Source: Blumeriella jaapii
Lineage: Eukaryota; Ascomycota; Leotiomycetes; Helotiales; Drepanopezizaceae
Assembly (NCBI GenBank): GCA_009599575.1
Contig: VWND01000043.1
Location: 60,061-124,060 of the forward strand
Direction: 5' to 3'
DNA: 64,000 bases
Made by a program: the position numbers and the translations under genes. The stretch's first letter is position 1, and each line of letters begins with the position of its first letter. Shown here in pieces: positions 45,180-56,710 of the stretch. The notes under the pieces were generated by a model. The model was given only the letters and a program-made list of their open reading frames with translations. It was not told the DNA's origin and did not search any database.

Positions 45180-46942
45180 AATTAAAAGTTTTAAAAAGAA
45201 AAAAAAGATTTAATCAGCGCCGAATCGATCAACGTATAACCGTTCGTTTTAAAATCGGCGAGCGCTTTTATTTTATACGAAAAGCCATTTTTAATAAATA
45301 TAACGAAAATTATTAATAAATCGTTATTAAAAAGCTTTCGAACGTTAAAATAACGCATATCGCGTAATACGCTTAAAAAAAAAGCTTTGCTTAAATCTAA
45401 GCGTTTTTCCGATTGGCGGAAAAGCTTTTAATTTTTTCGTATGCGTTTTGAAAATCGTTTGAAAAAAAGCTTTTATTTTTATTATTATTATCAAAAAGCG
45501 AATTTTCGGCCGGTTCGACCTCGTTCATATTTATCAGCCTAAAAAAGCTTTTGAATAAAACCGAAGGTCGGCCTGTAAAAGATCGTGCAAATTAGTTTTT
45601 TTAAATTTTCCGATATAAAATAAAAAACGAGCGTTATCGTTGGTTCGATCGAAAAGAAAAAACGCCAAAAAAAGCGTTTTAGCGTAAAAAAAAAGAAAAA
45701 ACAGCAGAGGACTGAGAAAAAGCTTGTAAAGCATTTAAACGATTTTCGTACGTACGATTTGATTCGTAGTACGTTTTAATTAAAAATCTATTATTTTAAT
45801 AAATAATAAATTTGATTAAAAAGCGATTCGCGTATAAAATTCGTTTAGCCAATTAATTTTATTTTTTTTAACGGACGGCGGTAAACCAATTTTTAAAAAT
45901 CGTTATACGCGTTTATTTCAAATACAGTTTTTTTCGTAAACGCTTTAGTATTTTATCGCGAAAAGCGTTTCGAAGCTGTTTATCAGTTCGTATTTAAACG
46001 TTTGCTGCGAAAATAAAAAATCGCAGGTAAAACCGTTAAAAATCGTCGTGCGTATTTATTATAAATATTTTAAATTCGTTTTCGGCTTTTTAAACGTCGA
46101 AAAAATCGGCCAGAAAATCGGCGATTTTTTTGATTAATTTTTCGAAAAAAATAAAATCGGAACGGTTTAAAATACGCGGGGTAAAAAATTTTTTTATTAC
46201 GCTTTCGGTCTGATCGAATATATAATTTTTGCGAAATCGATCGCTAGCGAAATAATTGTAATAAAATTCGAAATTATCGAAAACTTTAGTTTTTTAATAG
46301 CGTGCTTTGTAATTTTTATTATTATTTAATTTAAATTCAAAATTCGAAACGCGTTTTATACGAGCTAGTCGAAAATCAGCAGATAAATGAAAACTATAGC
46401 GTTTAAAAAGCGCGCTAAAATCTTAGCCGTTAAAAAAAAAATTTAAAAAAAGTTCGCGAAAAGCGTAGAGGTTAATCTGCAGCGTTTGTTAATTAAAATA
46501 AAACGTTGCGAAAAAAAGAAGCAGCAAATTCGCGACTAGCAGAAGCACGTTCGATAAATTTTATTAAACGCTTTGATTAAAAAATCTGTCGCAATCGTAT
46601 AATTTCCAAAAATTATCGTTCACGCTTTTGCGCTTTTTTTAATTAATTTTGCAAAAATCTCAACTGAATGCTTTCAGCGCTAAATTGCAAGAAAAAAATG
46701 GCAAGCGAAATGGTTGATATTTTGTTTTTTTTTTGTTTTTTTTTCTTCGGAAAAAGAACTGTTTTTTTAAAAAAAAAGCTTTTAAAAAAAGCTGTTTTTT
46801 CGCTGATTAAAAAAAAAAAAGTTGAAGTATAATAGCAGAAGCTAAAAAGCTTTGTTAAAAAAAGAATCGTTAAACAAAAGCCATTTTTCGCGAAATGCGG
46901 AAATAAGCCTTTTTACGACCGGTCGATTATTTTAATATAATC
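45180..46942 (-). pseudogene. gag: M1-b protease, gag and leader
   Basis: The protease remnant at about 45200-45370 has the same DFK-type active-site loss as the other M1 copies. The gag region follows to about 46520; the minus-strand frame at 45534-45734 reads FDRTNDNARFLFYIGKFKK. The leader ends at the TAATC target (46938-46942) of M1-d and continues after it at 53350. Confidence 0.65.
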
Positions 46943-47208
46943 TGTAACGATTTAATCAGTCGAAGGGCTGGGAAATCAGTCAACTGGTCGCCGTGTTCAT
47001 ATGGTATAAGAAACGAGCCTTTGGTTTTGTAACAAAAATATTCATTTAGAATCAATAATTGCAAAAAGCAGAAGTTGCTAAAAAAAAAAAGCTTTATATA
47101 TATAAATAATTTCCATAATTAATAAAAAGATTTACTAAAAGACCAAAAAGCTTGCAATTATACGTAATTGCTAAAATGACACGAAAAGCAAACAAATAAA
47201 TCGTTATA
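46943..47208 (-). repeat. M1-d 3' LTR
   Basis: 266 bp, TGTAACGA to AATCGTTATA. The hairpin arms are altered to GCAATTA and TAATTGC, so the stem still pairs. Confidence 0.9.
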
Positions 47209-47229
47209 TTACTTTTCCGTCCGAAAAAA

Positions 47230-48850
47230 GCGCGCTTTCGAGCTTTTATTTATTAGTACGTTATTATTTAAATAATCGTACGAATCCAAACTTTCGGAAT
47301 ACGCTTTCAGCCAGTTTATAAGTTTTGCAAAAGGACCGGGAAGCTTTTTATACGCCAAGTAAAAGTCGTGCACTTTTAAAAAAGCGTAAATAAAATCAAA
47401 CGCGAAATACCACGTGAAATTTTTATTTAAGCTTATTTAAAAAGCTTTATACTAAAGGGTTTTTCGTTGCATTCGATAAGCGATTAATTTTTCGATTTTA
47501 TATTTAAGTTTATTAATTATATTAATAGATTTAAAAGCTAGGTTAATCTGATTTGAAAACGCGTCGTTAGCTGTTTTACGCAATCGATTAGCGTGAAAAA
47601 TTAAATATACGTTTATAATATTAAAAAGGTTTAGCTTAAAAGCGTTGTCGAAAATTTTGGCTATAATTTTAAAAAGGCCGTTTATAAAGTTGTCGAATTT
47701 GCGAAAGGGCCGAAAGGTCGGAAATAAACGTATATCGAGCCAAACGTAATCGCCGACGTTAAAATCGATCGCGCGGCGAAATTTATTCGTATTTTTTTTT
47801 ATTTTGTCGTGGGTTTATTAAAAATGCGATTTAGCGAAATTCCAAGCGTTGTAATAGCGGCGAGCGTACGCATAAGCTTCGTCTGCGTTTAGTTTATGTA
47901 AAAGGTTGGAAAAAAGGAAAATATCGAGCTTTTAATTTCAATTGATATAAAAAATATAATCGTATACAATTTCAAAAAGTAAAAAGCCATTTAGATTTTC
48001 GTAAAAAAGAATTATTTGGGCGAAATTTATTATTAAAAAAAATTCGTTTTAATCGTTTTAATAAAAATTTACGAAGAATCGAAAGCGTTTTTGCAAATAT
48101 TGATTGTAAATTTCGGTTTGACTATCGATTTCAGAATAAGCGGCTGTCGAAAGCTTTAATTGCGTATCGAGTATTTTATTTAATTCAAACCAGAAAGTAA
48201 ATTAATACTAAAGGCCACGATCGTTAATAATACTTTTCGGAGGGCCAAAATACTTATATACGTGAAATATATATAATTTAGCGAGATTTCGAACGTCGAT
48301 ATTTTTATAACAAAAAATCGAAATAGCTTGCTTAGAAAAACGATTTATTATTACAAATATATTATCGTAATCGTATTTGTTTTTGTTAAAATTGCAAAAG
48401 TTTATTATAACGTATTTTCAAAAATAATTAAAAATAAAAAAAAGCTGAAAAAAGCCGGGGCGCTTATTTTTTAAAACAGAATTCTTTCGATAAGCGTAGC
48501 AATTGCGATAATATTGTTTTACGAAAATTGTTATACTTCGCTAATAATATTAGTTCGAAAGCAATTGCGTAGTTTTGCGAACGTTGGAATAAACGATAAA
48601 AATTTGGTCGTGCATTTTTCGTATAAAGGCCAAACGAAAGTAATCGACGTCTGGTATTATTAAGCGATCGTAATATAGCAGCAGATTGCGTTTAAATGTA
48701 TACCAAAACGGAATGTTATTATCGTCGTTTTTTTTCGTAGCGTTTCGTACAGCTTTTTTTCGAAAAGCTATCAGACTGCTAGCTATGCGATTAGCATGGA
48801 AAAGCTGGTTAACGATACGAAATACGGATAAAAAATCAGCTATTTCAACG
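47230..48850 (-). pseudogene. pol: M1-d integrase with chromodomain
   Basis: Minus strand, collinear with M1-a. The chromodomain is at about 47250-47510. The second catalytic region near 48210-48240 reads IINDRGL, keeping the aspartate. Many stops are present. A plus-strand frame at 48686-48910 is a shadow. Confidence 0.8.
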
Positions 48851-48959
48851 ATAAAAACAGTTATTTCGAAGGTCGTGAAAAATCGAAGTTTTTTAATTAA
48901 AAGGCGATGATCGATCTAATCGGTTCGAAAAAGGATTTGTAGACGCTGGGTGCGTTTAA

Positions 48960-50620
48960 AAGAATTTTGGCGGTCGAATTCGCTTATACGACGTGTTAAT
49001 GCGTCAACTAAAAAGTTGTGTTTATTTAGTTTATACGTAATAAAAAAGTTGTAATCGGCGAAAAGTTCGGTTTAGCGTGCTTATCGAGCGTTTAAAAATT
49101 TAAAAGTTATAAAGTATTTTAAAGTTTTATGATTAATAATTATTTTAATTTAATAAATTAAATTAATTAGTTTAATACGAAAATTGCCTAGAAATCTTAC
49201 GATTGCGAATATTTTTTTATCGTATACGACGTAGTTTAGCTTTGCGAAAGCTATAGTTTTGCTAAAATAAGCGACTAAAAGCCAATCGTCGTTATAAAAT
49301 TGCGAAAGCACAAAAGCTATTACGCCGTCGGAAGCGTTAGTTTTTAATATGCAAGAAAGGTTTTGCCTATAATATTGTAAAATTAATGTAATAATAAAAG
49401 CTAGTAAAAAGGTCGAAATTCTTTTGATATTTAAAAATAAAATTGTAAAAAACGTTAGCCTTGGTTAAATAAACCAGAAGTTTTGCAATTATACCGTAGT
49501 TTCGAATAAAACGTCGGTAAAAGTTACAAAAATTAAAAAAGCTTTGTATATTTTTTATAATAATAAAAAGCTTTTAGTAGGCGATTACGAAAATCTTTTC
49601 TGGATTTATTTTTAAATTTTTAATAAAAATAATAAAACTTAAATAACGAATCCGAATAACGTTGAATTTAGATTTTCGAATATCGGCCTGTAATTCAGCG
49701 TTAACGAGCTTTTAAAACATTTTGCGAACGTATATAACGTATTTTAAAAAATCGGACGAATAAATAAAAATGTTATCTAGATATATAATGTAAAAATCGT
49801 TTAAATAATCGAAAAAAACGTCGTTTATATAGCGTTGATAAATTGCGGATTTATTAGTAAAATCAAAAAATAACATTTTGCATTTATAAGCGCCGTAACG
49901 CGTACGAAACGTCGTTAGTTTTTTATTAGCGAAGTTTATTCGAATTTTGTAAAAAGCTTAACGAATATCGAACTTCGTAAAAATTCGCGCTTTCGAAAAA
50001 CGAGCAAAAGTCTTATCGATAAAAAGAAAAAAATAGCGATTTTTACGAATAACGTTATTAAAAGTTCGATAATCGATACAAAAACGTAATAAACCGTCGG
50101 GTTTTTTAACGAAAAGCATTAAAGCAGCGAAAAAAGCGGTGAAAGGTTCGATAAAACTTTTATTAAGATTATTTTGCAAGTAAGTTTTGATAATTTCGAG
50201 CTTTGAAATCGATATTTTATATAAAAAAGTGTATTTTAGCTTTTTTTTACTTATAATAAACTCGATTTTATAATCGTAAGGCCGGTAAAAAGCTAGCTCG
50301 TTACTAACGGCTTTAGAAAACACGTGTTCGAGATTTTTGTATTCCGGAGAAAAAGATTCGAGGAAAAATTCATTCGAAATTAACTTTGCTAAACTAATTA
50401 AAAAGGTCGAAATCGATATTTCATTGGTTTTGAAACGTTTAAAAAATTATAAAATTAAATCTTAAAAAAAATGTTATACGTAAAATCGTTTAGTATTTTA
50501 TCGATTTTGTACAAAAAAGTTAAAAACATTTTAATTGCTTTTTTTCTGGAAATCAATTTAAAAGCGTATATAATAATCTGGCAGATAGAGATTGGGTAAG
50601 CAATAGATTAAGGAACTCGT
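48960..50620 (-). pseudogene. pol: M1-d reverse transcriptase and RNase H
   Basis: The frame at 49958-50323 reads ELAFYRPYDYKIEFI, FLYKISISKLEIIKTYLQN and LLRFCIDYRTFNN, ending FTKFDIR. The catalytic box (about 49770-49790) reads IYLDNIF, losing only the second aspartate, as in M1-a. RNase H is at about 48990-49390. Confidence 0.85.
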
Positions 50621-50841
50621 TTTCGAACTGGTCGTTTAAAAGATTTAAGAAATAGCTTGTTTGAATTATCGATTATATTAAGCTAAAAAGCTATCGCGGC
50701 GAAGGCTTTTTTTCGGTTTTTAATATAATTGTTTTTCGTAAAACGAAAAAGCTGTTCTAACGAAAGGAAAAGAGAAAAAGAAGAAATAATAGAAAAAGGA
50801 TCGTCAGCCTGAAAAAATGGTGTAATTTCTTATATTATTTT

Positions 50842-50874
50842 ATTAGCGTCGCTATTGAAATTAATATCGCGAAT
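50842..50874. repeat. 33-bp coding palindrome in M1-d protease-RT linker
   Basis: Starts ATTAGCGTCGCTA and ends ATCGCGAAT. It is at the same linker position as in the other M1 copies. Confidence 0.72.
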
Positions 50875-51249
50875 GAAATTCGATTTTTTCGCGCTTCGTA
50901 TAATGTCGTAGGTCTGTTATAATTAATTAAGATTTTTGTTACGTTTTACAACGTCGTTTTGATAGCGAAATTAAATCTTTCGGAAATGCAAATAAAAGAT
51001 TTTAATACAACGAGCGTAAAAAACTGTAAAAAAATAAAACTTCGGCTAATAAAGCTTGCGTTTATTACAATTTAGTAAAATTTAATATTCGGCCAATTAA
51101 GCTTTTTTTAAAATCATATTATAATTTCCGAAATTAATAATTAAAAAAAAGTAAACGATTGTATTCGATTATTAATAATAAAATTAAAAAGCGTAAAATA
51201 TGTAATTAAATGGCTACGAGCTTTATTATACTTTTTTATAAAAAAAAAA

Positions 51250-53086
51250 GCCGGAAAAAATTAAATCAAAAGTTTTAAAAAGAAAAAAAAGGATTTAATT
51301 AACGCCGAATCGATTAACGTATAATCGTTCGCTTTAAAATCGGCGAGCGCTTTTATTTTATACGAAAAACTATTTTTGATAAATATAACGAAAATTGTTA
51401 ATAAATCGCTATTAAAAAGCTTTCGAACGTTAAAATAACGCATATCGCGCAATACGCTTAAAAAAAAGGTTTTGCTTAGGCCTGAGCGTTTTTTCGATTG
51501 GCGGAAAAGCTTTTAATTTTCTCGTATGCGTTTTGAAAATCGTTTGGAAAAGGATTTTCGTTTTTATTATTATTATTAAAAAGCGAATTTTCGGCCGGTT
51601 CGATTTCGTTTACATTTATTAGCCTAAAAAGGTTTTTAAATGGAACCGAAGGTCGGCCCGTAAAAAATCGTGCAAATTGGCCTCGAACTTTCTGATATGA
51701 AATAAAAGACGAGCGCTGTCGTTGGTCCGATCGAAAAGGAAAAACGCTAAAGGAGGCGTTTTGGCGTAGAAAAAAAGGAAAAACAAAGGGCTGAAAAACC
51801 TATGGAGCATTTGAACGACTTTCGTACGTACGATTTGACTCGTAGTACGCTTTGGTTAAAGATCTATCATTTTAATAAATAGTAGATTTGGTTAAAAAGC
51901 GATTCGCGTATAAAATTCGTTTAGCCAATTGATTTTGTTTTTTTTGTCGAACGGCGGTGAGCCAATTTTTGAAAATCGTTGTACGCGCTTATTTTAAATG
52001 CAGTTTTTCTCGTAAACGCTTTGGTATTTTATCGCGGAAAGCGTTTCGAAGCTGTTTGTCGGTTCGTATTTAAGCGTTCGCTGCGAAAATAAAAAATCGC
52101 AGGTAAAATCGCTAAAAATCGTCGTGCGTATTTATTGCAAGCATTTTAAATTCGTTTTCGGCCTTTTAAACGTCGGAAAAATCGGCCAAAAAATCGGCGA
52201 CTTTTTTAATTAATTTTTCGGAAAAAATAAAATCGGAACGATTCAAAATACGCGAAATAAAAAACTTTTTTGCTACGTTTTCGGTTTGATCGAATATATA
52301 ATTTTTGCGAAATCGATCGTTAGCGAAATAATCGTAGTAAAATTCGAAGTTATCGAAAATTTTAATTTTTTAATAACGTGTTTTATAATTTTTACTATTA
52401 TTTAATTTAAACTTAAAGTTCGAAACGCGCTTTATGCGAGCTAATCGAAAATCAGTAAATAAATGGAAATTATAACGTTCAAAAAGCGCGCTAAGGTTTT
52501 GGCCGTTAAAGGAAGATTTAAAAAGAATTCGCGAAAAGCGTAAAGATTGATTTGCAGCGTTTGCTGGTTAAAATGAAACGTTGCGAAAAAAAAGAGAAAC
52601 AGCAGATTCGCGACTGGCAGAAGCGCGTTCGATAGATTTTATCAAACGCTTTAATTAAAAGGTTTATCGCAGTCGTATAATTTTTAAAAATTGTCGTTTA
52701 CGCTTTTGCGTTTTTTTTAGTTGATTTTGCAAAAGTTTTAATTAAACGCTTTTAGCGCTAAGCTGCAAAAAAATAGCAGGCGAAATGGTTGGCGTTCTGC
52801 CTTTTCCTTTGTTTTTCTTTTTTCGGGGGAAGGACTGTTTTTCAGAAAAAAAAGCTTCTGGGGAAGGCTGCTTTTTCGCTGATTGAAAAAAGGAGGAAGA
52901 TTAAGATGTAGTAGCAGAAGCTGAAAAGCTTTGCTAAAAGGAGGATCGTTAAATAAAAGCCATTTTTCGCGAAATGCGGAAATAAGCTTTTTTACGACCG
53001 GTCGATTACTTTGGTATAACTCGTGAAGAATTCGAAGGAAAAAATAATTTACGCCGTCGCCAGCGTAGAAAAAGAGTTGTTAATAA
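51250..53086 (-). pseudogene. gag: M1-d protease, gag and leader
   Basis: The protease frame (51261-51452) has ADFKANDYTLIDSALIKS, with DFK in place of DSG. The gag region runs to about 52640, including FDRTNDSARLLFHIRKFE (51619-51810). The leader up to 53086 has the palindromic ACGCCGTCGCCAGCGT patch and the putative primer-binding bases next to the LTR. Confidence 0.65.
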
Positions 53087-53349
53087 TATAACGATCTAAT
53101 CAGTCGAAGGGCTAAAAGATCAGTCAATTGGTCGCCGTATTTATATAATATAAAAAACGAGCTTTTGGTTTTGTAATAAAAATATTTATTTAGAATTAAT
53201 AATTGCAAAAGGCAAAAGTTATTAAAAAAAGAAAGTTTTATATATATAAATAGTTTCTATAATTGATAGGAAGACCCACCAGGAGACCAGGGAGCTTGCA
53301 ACTATACGTAGTTGCTGGGGTGACACGAGGGGCAAACAAGTGAGTCACA
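53087..53349 (-). repeat. M1-d 5' LTR
   Basis: 263 bp, TATAACGA to GAGTCACA. It has the GAGGGGCAAACAAGTGAG variant near its end, similar to M1-c (GAGGGGCC) and unlike M1-a, b and e (GAGAGGTGGC), so M1-c and M1-d may share a recent source. Confidence 0.9.
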
Positions 53350-53418
53350 TAATCCGTAAGAAATTCGAAAAAAAAGATAATTTACGCCGTCGCCAGCGTA
53401 AAAAAAAATTATTAATAA

Positions 53419-53685
53419 TATAACGATTTAATCAATCGAAAAGCTGAAAAATTAATTAATTAATCGTCGTATTTATATAATATAAAAAACGAGCTTTTGG
53501 TTTTGTAACAAAATATTCATTTAAAATCAACAACTGCAAAAGGCAGAGGTTGTTAAAGAAAGAAAGTCTTATATATATAAATAGTTTCCACAGTTGATAG
53601 GAGACCCACCAGAAGGCCAGAAAACTTGCAGCTACACGTAATTGCTGGGGTGATACGAGAGGTGGCAACAGAATAAATCGTCATA
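53419..53685 (-). repeat. M1-b 5' LTR
   Basis: 267 bp, TATAACGA to AATCGTCATA, with GATTT on its outer side at 53686-53690. Between it and M1-d is the 64-bp remainder of the M1-b leader (53355-53418). Confidence 0.9.
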
Positions 53686-54067
53686 GATTTCGTACAAAAT
53701 CTTTTTTTTTTAAAACAAAAATTGGGTTCCGATTGCTAAATTATTAAATCGTTTTTTTATAAATCGGCTGCCGAGTAATAAGCTGGAAAATCGGCCGGTG
53801 ATAAATTCTTCGAATTCGCTAATAACTAATTAAAATAGTTTTGTTGTTTTATTTTTTTTAAACTAATCGTTTATTTTTTCGGAAATATTTTCACCGGATT
53901 CGCTAAAATTTACGAATCGTATTTTATTAATTTTGCGCTTGTAAAAAATGCTAATATTAATATAAAAAAATAAAATATGCGAATCGGATTTATTTAATAC
54001 GAAAACTAAATCTTCGGAATTTTTATTTCCGAATTAATAGCTAAAAAAATTAATATTAATTAATTTT

Positions 54068-54100
54068 ATTCGCGGTGCTATTTCGATTAGCAACGTAAAT
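54068..54100. repeat. 33-bp coding palindrome in M2-b protease-RT linker
   Basis: Arms ATTCGCGGTGCTA and TAGCAACGTAAAT, centre TTTCGAT. It is the cognate of 30037-30069. Confidence 0.78.
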
Positions 54101-54229
54101 ACTTTTAGCCGAATATTTTCCAGGTTTTATTATAGCCTAGCGTCTGTTCTAAAATCAAAGCCGGCTATTCGTTTCCCGATAAAACGTCGACTAAAAAAAC
54201 TTTATCGCCGGCGACGATAATTTAGCTTT

Positions 54230-55330
54230 GAAAAAATCGGTTTTAGTTTCAGAAAAAGACTTTTATTTGGCCGTTTTCGGTGTATTTAAAGCTGACAAAA
54301 CTTTTCAAAATTCAAAGCATTTTAAAAATAATAAAATAAAAGTATTTTTTTATTATTAAAAAGTTTTTATAAATAATAATATTTTCAACGTCGATTTTTA
54401 TATTTCGTATAATTTTATTAAATTTAATAATATTTTCATTAACGATCGTATAAATTATTCGTTTATCGATAATAATCGGAATATTATTGGCTTCGGCCGT
54501 TTTTTGATTTATGCAATTAATTTCGGCTTTATTATCGAATAAAACAAAGGCGGTCGTACTTTTTTTAAATATTATTTTTATTTTTAGTATTTTTATAACC
54601 GTATAAAAGCAGTTTCGTCGTTTTAACTTTTGGGTTTTTATAACAAAAATCAAAAAGCTAACTTTTTCCGAAGATTTTTTTATCGGCTAAATTAACTGCG
54701 GTGTTGTAAATTTTTTTCTGATTTTTTTCCAATTTAAAATCGTTTTTTTTTCGGATGATTTTAACTTTTTCGTTTTTTTTTAATACAAGGATTTGTTTAT
54801 TAATAATTTTGTCGAATCTTTTTTTTGTATTAAATAAATCGCTGAATTTTAATTTAAATTTCTGTTTTATAATCTTTTTAATAGTTTCGTCGACGGCTTC
54901 GGAACTAATATATTTGTCGATTTATTTTTCGCTTCGTATTAATAATAAGCGTTTAAAAGCTGGTATTTTTTGAATAATTTAAATCGAAATGTCGGTATCG
55001 ATATTTTTTATATTATCGTTAATTTTTTTTATTATAAGCGTTTTTCTAATAATTTTATCGGTTTTTTTTCGAATTTCGAAATCTTTTTTCTTTTCGATTC
55101 TAACGTTTTTTTTTACGCTAATCGGTTTGGCGAATAAAACAGAAGCATTTTGTTTTTTTATAATTCGCTGGCCTAATTATATAACCATAATATTTGCAAA
55201 TGCGATAATTGCATTAGTAATATATATATTTGTTTTTTATTTATACATTTGGATTTTATTTATACTTAAAATAAAAGTTTTCTTTTTAATTAATACGTTT
55301 TTTGAGATATTTTTTTTTTATTAATAAAAA
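54230..55330 (-). pseudogene. M2-b protease and linker
   Basis: The frame at 54312-54653 reads FVLFDNKAEINCINQKTAEA, NNIPIIIDKRIIYTIVNEN, with the active site changed to FDNK as in M2-a. The upstream charged linker is open on the minus strand as in M2-a. The T-rich plus-strand frames at 54755-55324 are its shadows. Confidence 0.75.
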
Positions 55331-55559
55331 TCGTTTTTGCATTTTTTTTGGTTTCCAAACAGTCGTTCTATTCCGTATTTTTTACTTTTAAGCGAATAGT
55401 ATTTAACCAGCTCTGGTTTTTAGCTTTGTTAAAAAAGCTTATTTCTGCTTTTACCGGTCCGAAGCAAATCGCTTCGTATTTGTTAATATAATAAATACTA
55501 TTGTTTATATAAAAATTAAATGCTTTGCATTCCGAGCGAATATAAGATTTTTCGCAGTA

Positions 55560-56710
55560 AATTTTTTTATTATTACAAAATTTATATTTACCACGGAATC
55601 TGTTTTAATAATTATTTTTATTATTTTAATAGCCGCGATTTTGGTTTTTTCGTTGGTTTTTTTTTCTTTTTTGATAATCGTTATTATAATTAGTATTTCG
55701 CTGATTCTAATCGCTAATACGAAAAAATTGCTATTGGGCAGCTATTATTTTTACGATAATTTGACGGAGCTGATCGCTTCGCGTATTTTAAAAAAATAAT
55801 TGTTATAAAAATTATTTTAATCGTTTTTATTATTCGAATTAACGTAAAAAAGTTTTTTCTGCTATTGTATAAAACCTTCGACTTTGTTTTGCAATTTTTA
55901 AATTTTAATATCGATAAATTTTAATACGAAAGTTTCGATATTTTTGTTAAGCTTTTCCAAGCCAATAAGCTTCGCAAAACGATTAAATAATATAATAACT
56001 AATTGTTTTTTAGCGATTTCGGTAATTCCTAATAACTGAGCATGTTTTTGTATTAAAGCTTCCACGTTTTTTTTATAAATAAAAAAAAAAGATTTTTTTT
56101 GGTTTATGGCTTTAATAATACGCTCGCTTTGATTTTGTTTAAAAACGAATTTTATAAATTTGAAATATTAATCGAAAGTTTTAAGATTTTGTTTATTAAT
56201 TTTAAAATGCTTAATGGTTTTATTACGAATATTGGTTGGAAGGCCAAATAAAAACAATTTTTTCTATTTAATTTCGCTTAAAACCTTTTTGTTAACGAAA
56301 ACGTTAAAAACTCTCGTATAAATACGATAATAAGCTTTGAATTTTTTAGCTTAGCGAATTGTTATAATAAATTGTTTAAAAAAAGCGATAGTATCGCGAA
56401 TTTACTAGCGATCGTAGTTTCGGAATTCCGATTTTAAAATTTTAACTAGCTTACGCTAGTTTCGAATCCTAATAGCCTTTTATTTATTTATCGATTTAAT
56501 AATATTTTTAATAGTTGGGTTATAATAGCGAAAAAGTTTATCGAATATTTCAGTTTTAAAAACTCCGAAATCTTTATAGGTTTTTTCATATTTTTCGATA
56601 AAATCGGTAACGTTGGCGCTATTAAATAAAAGTGTATCAAGGAAGCCAAGAAAGGATATACGGCTTCGCATAAAAAAACGAAAAGCGTCGTTGTTTATAA
56701 TATTAATAAA
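55560..56710 (-). pseudogene. gag: M2-b gag
   Basis: Minus-strand capsid with SANVTDFIEKYEKTYKDFG, VFKTEIFDKLFRYYNPTIKN at about 56480-56650. It is homologous to M2-a and M2-d gag and has stops throughout. Confidence 0.72.

Larger units (their letters stand above)
46943..53349 (-). mobile_element. M1-d: complete M1 element inserted in M1-b leader
   Basis: 6407 bp, LTRs 46943-47208 and 53087-53349, duplication TAATC at 46938-46942 and 53350-53354. Orientation is minus, the same as its host M1-b. It sits only about 65 bp from M1-b's 5' LTR, so two very similar LTRs occur close together at 53087-53685. Confidence 0.92.
34436..53685 (-). mobile_element. M1-b: complete M1 element inserted in M2-b, itself split by M1-c and M1-d
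   Basis: The pieces are 34436-36353, 42769-46942 and 53350-53685. Together they make 6418 bp after removing one copy of each duplication. GATTT flanks the whole on both sides (34431-34435 and 53686-53690). Orientation is minus. M1-c interrupts its integrase and M1-d its leader, each with its own duplication. The structure is a three-level nest: M2-b, M1-b, then M1-c and M1-d. Confidence 0.92.
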
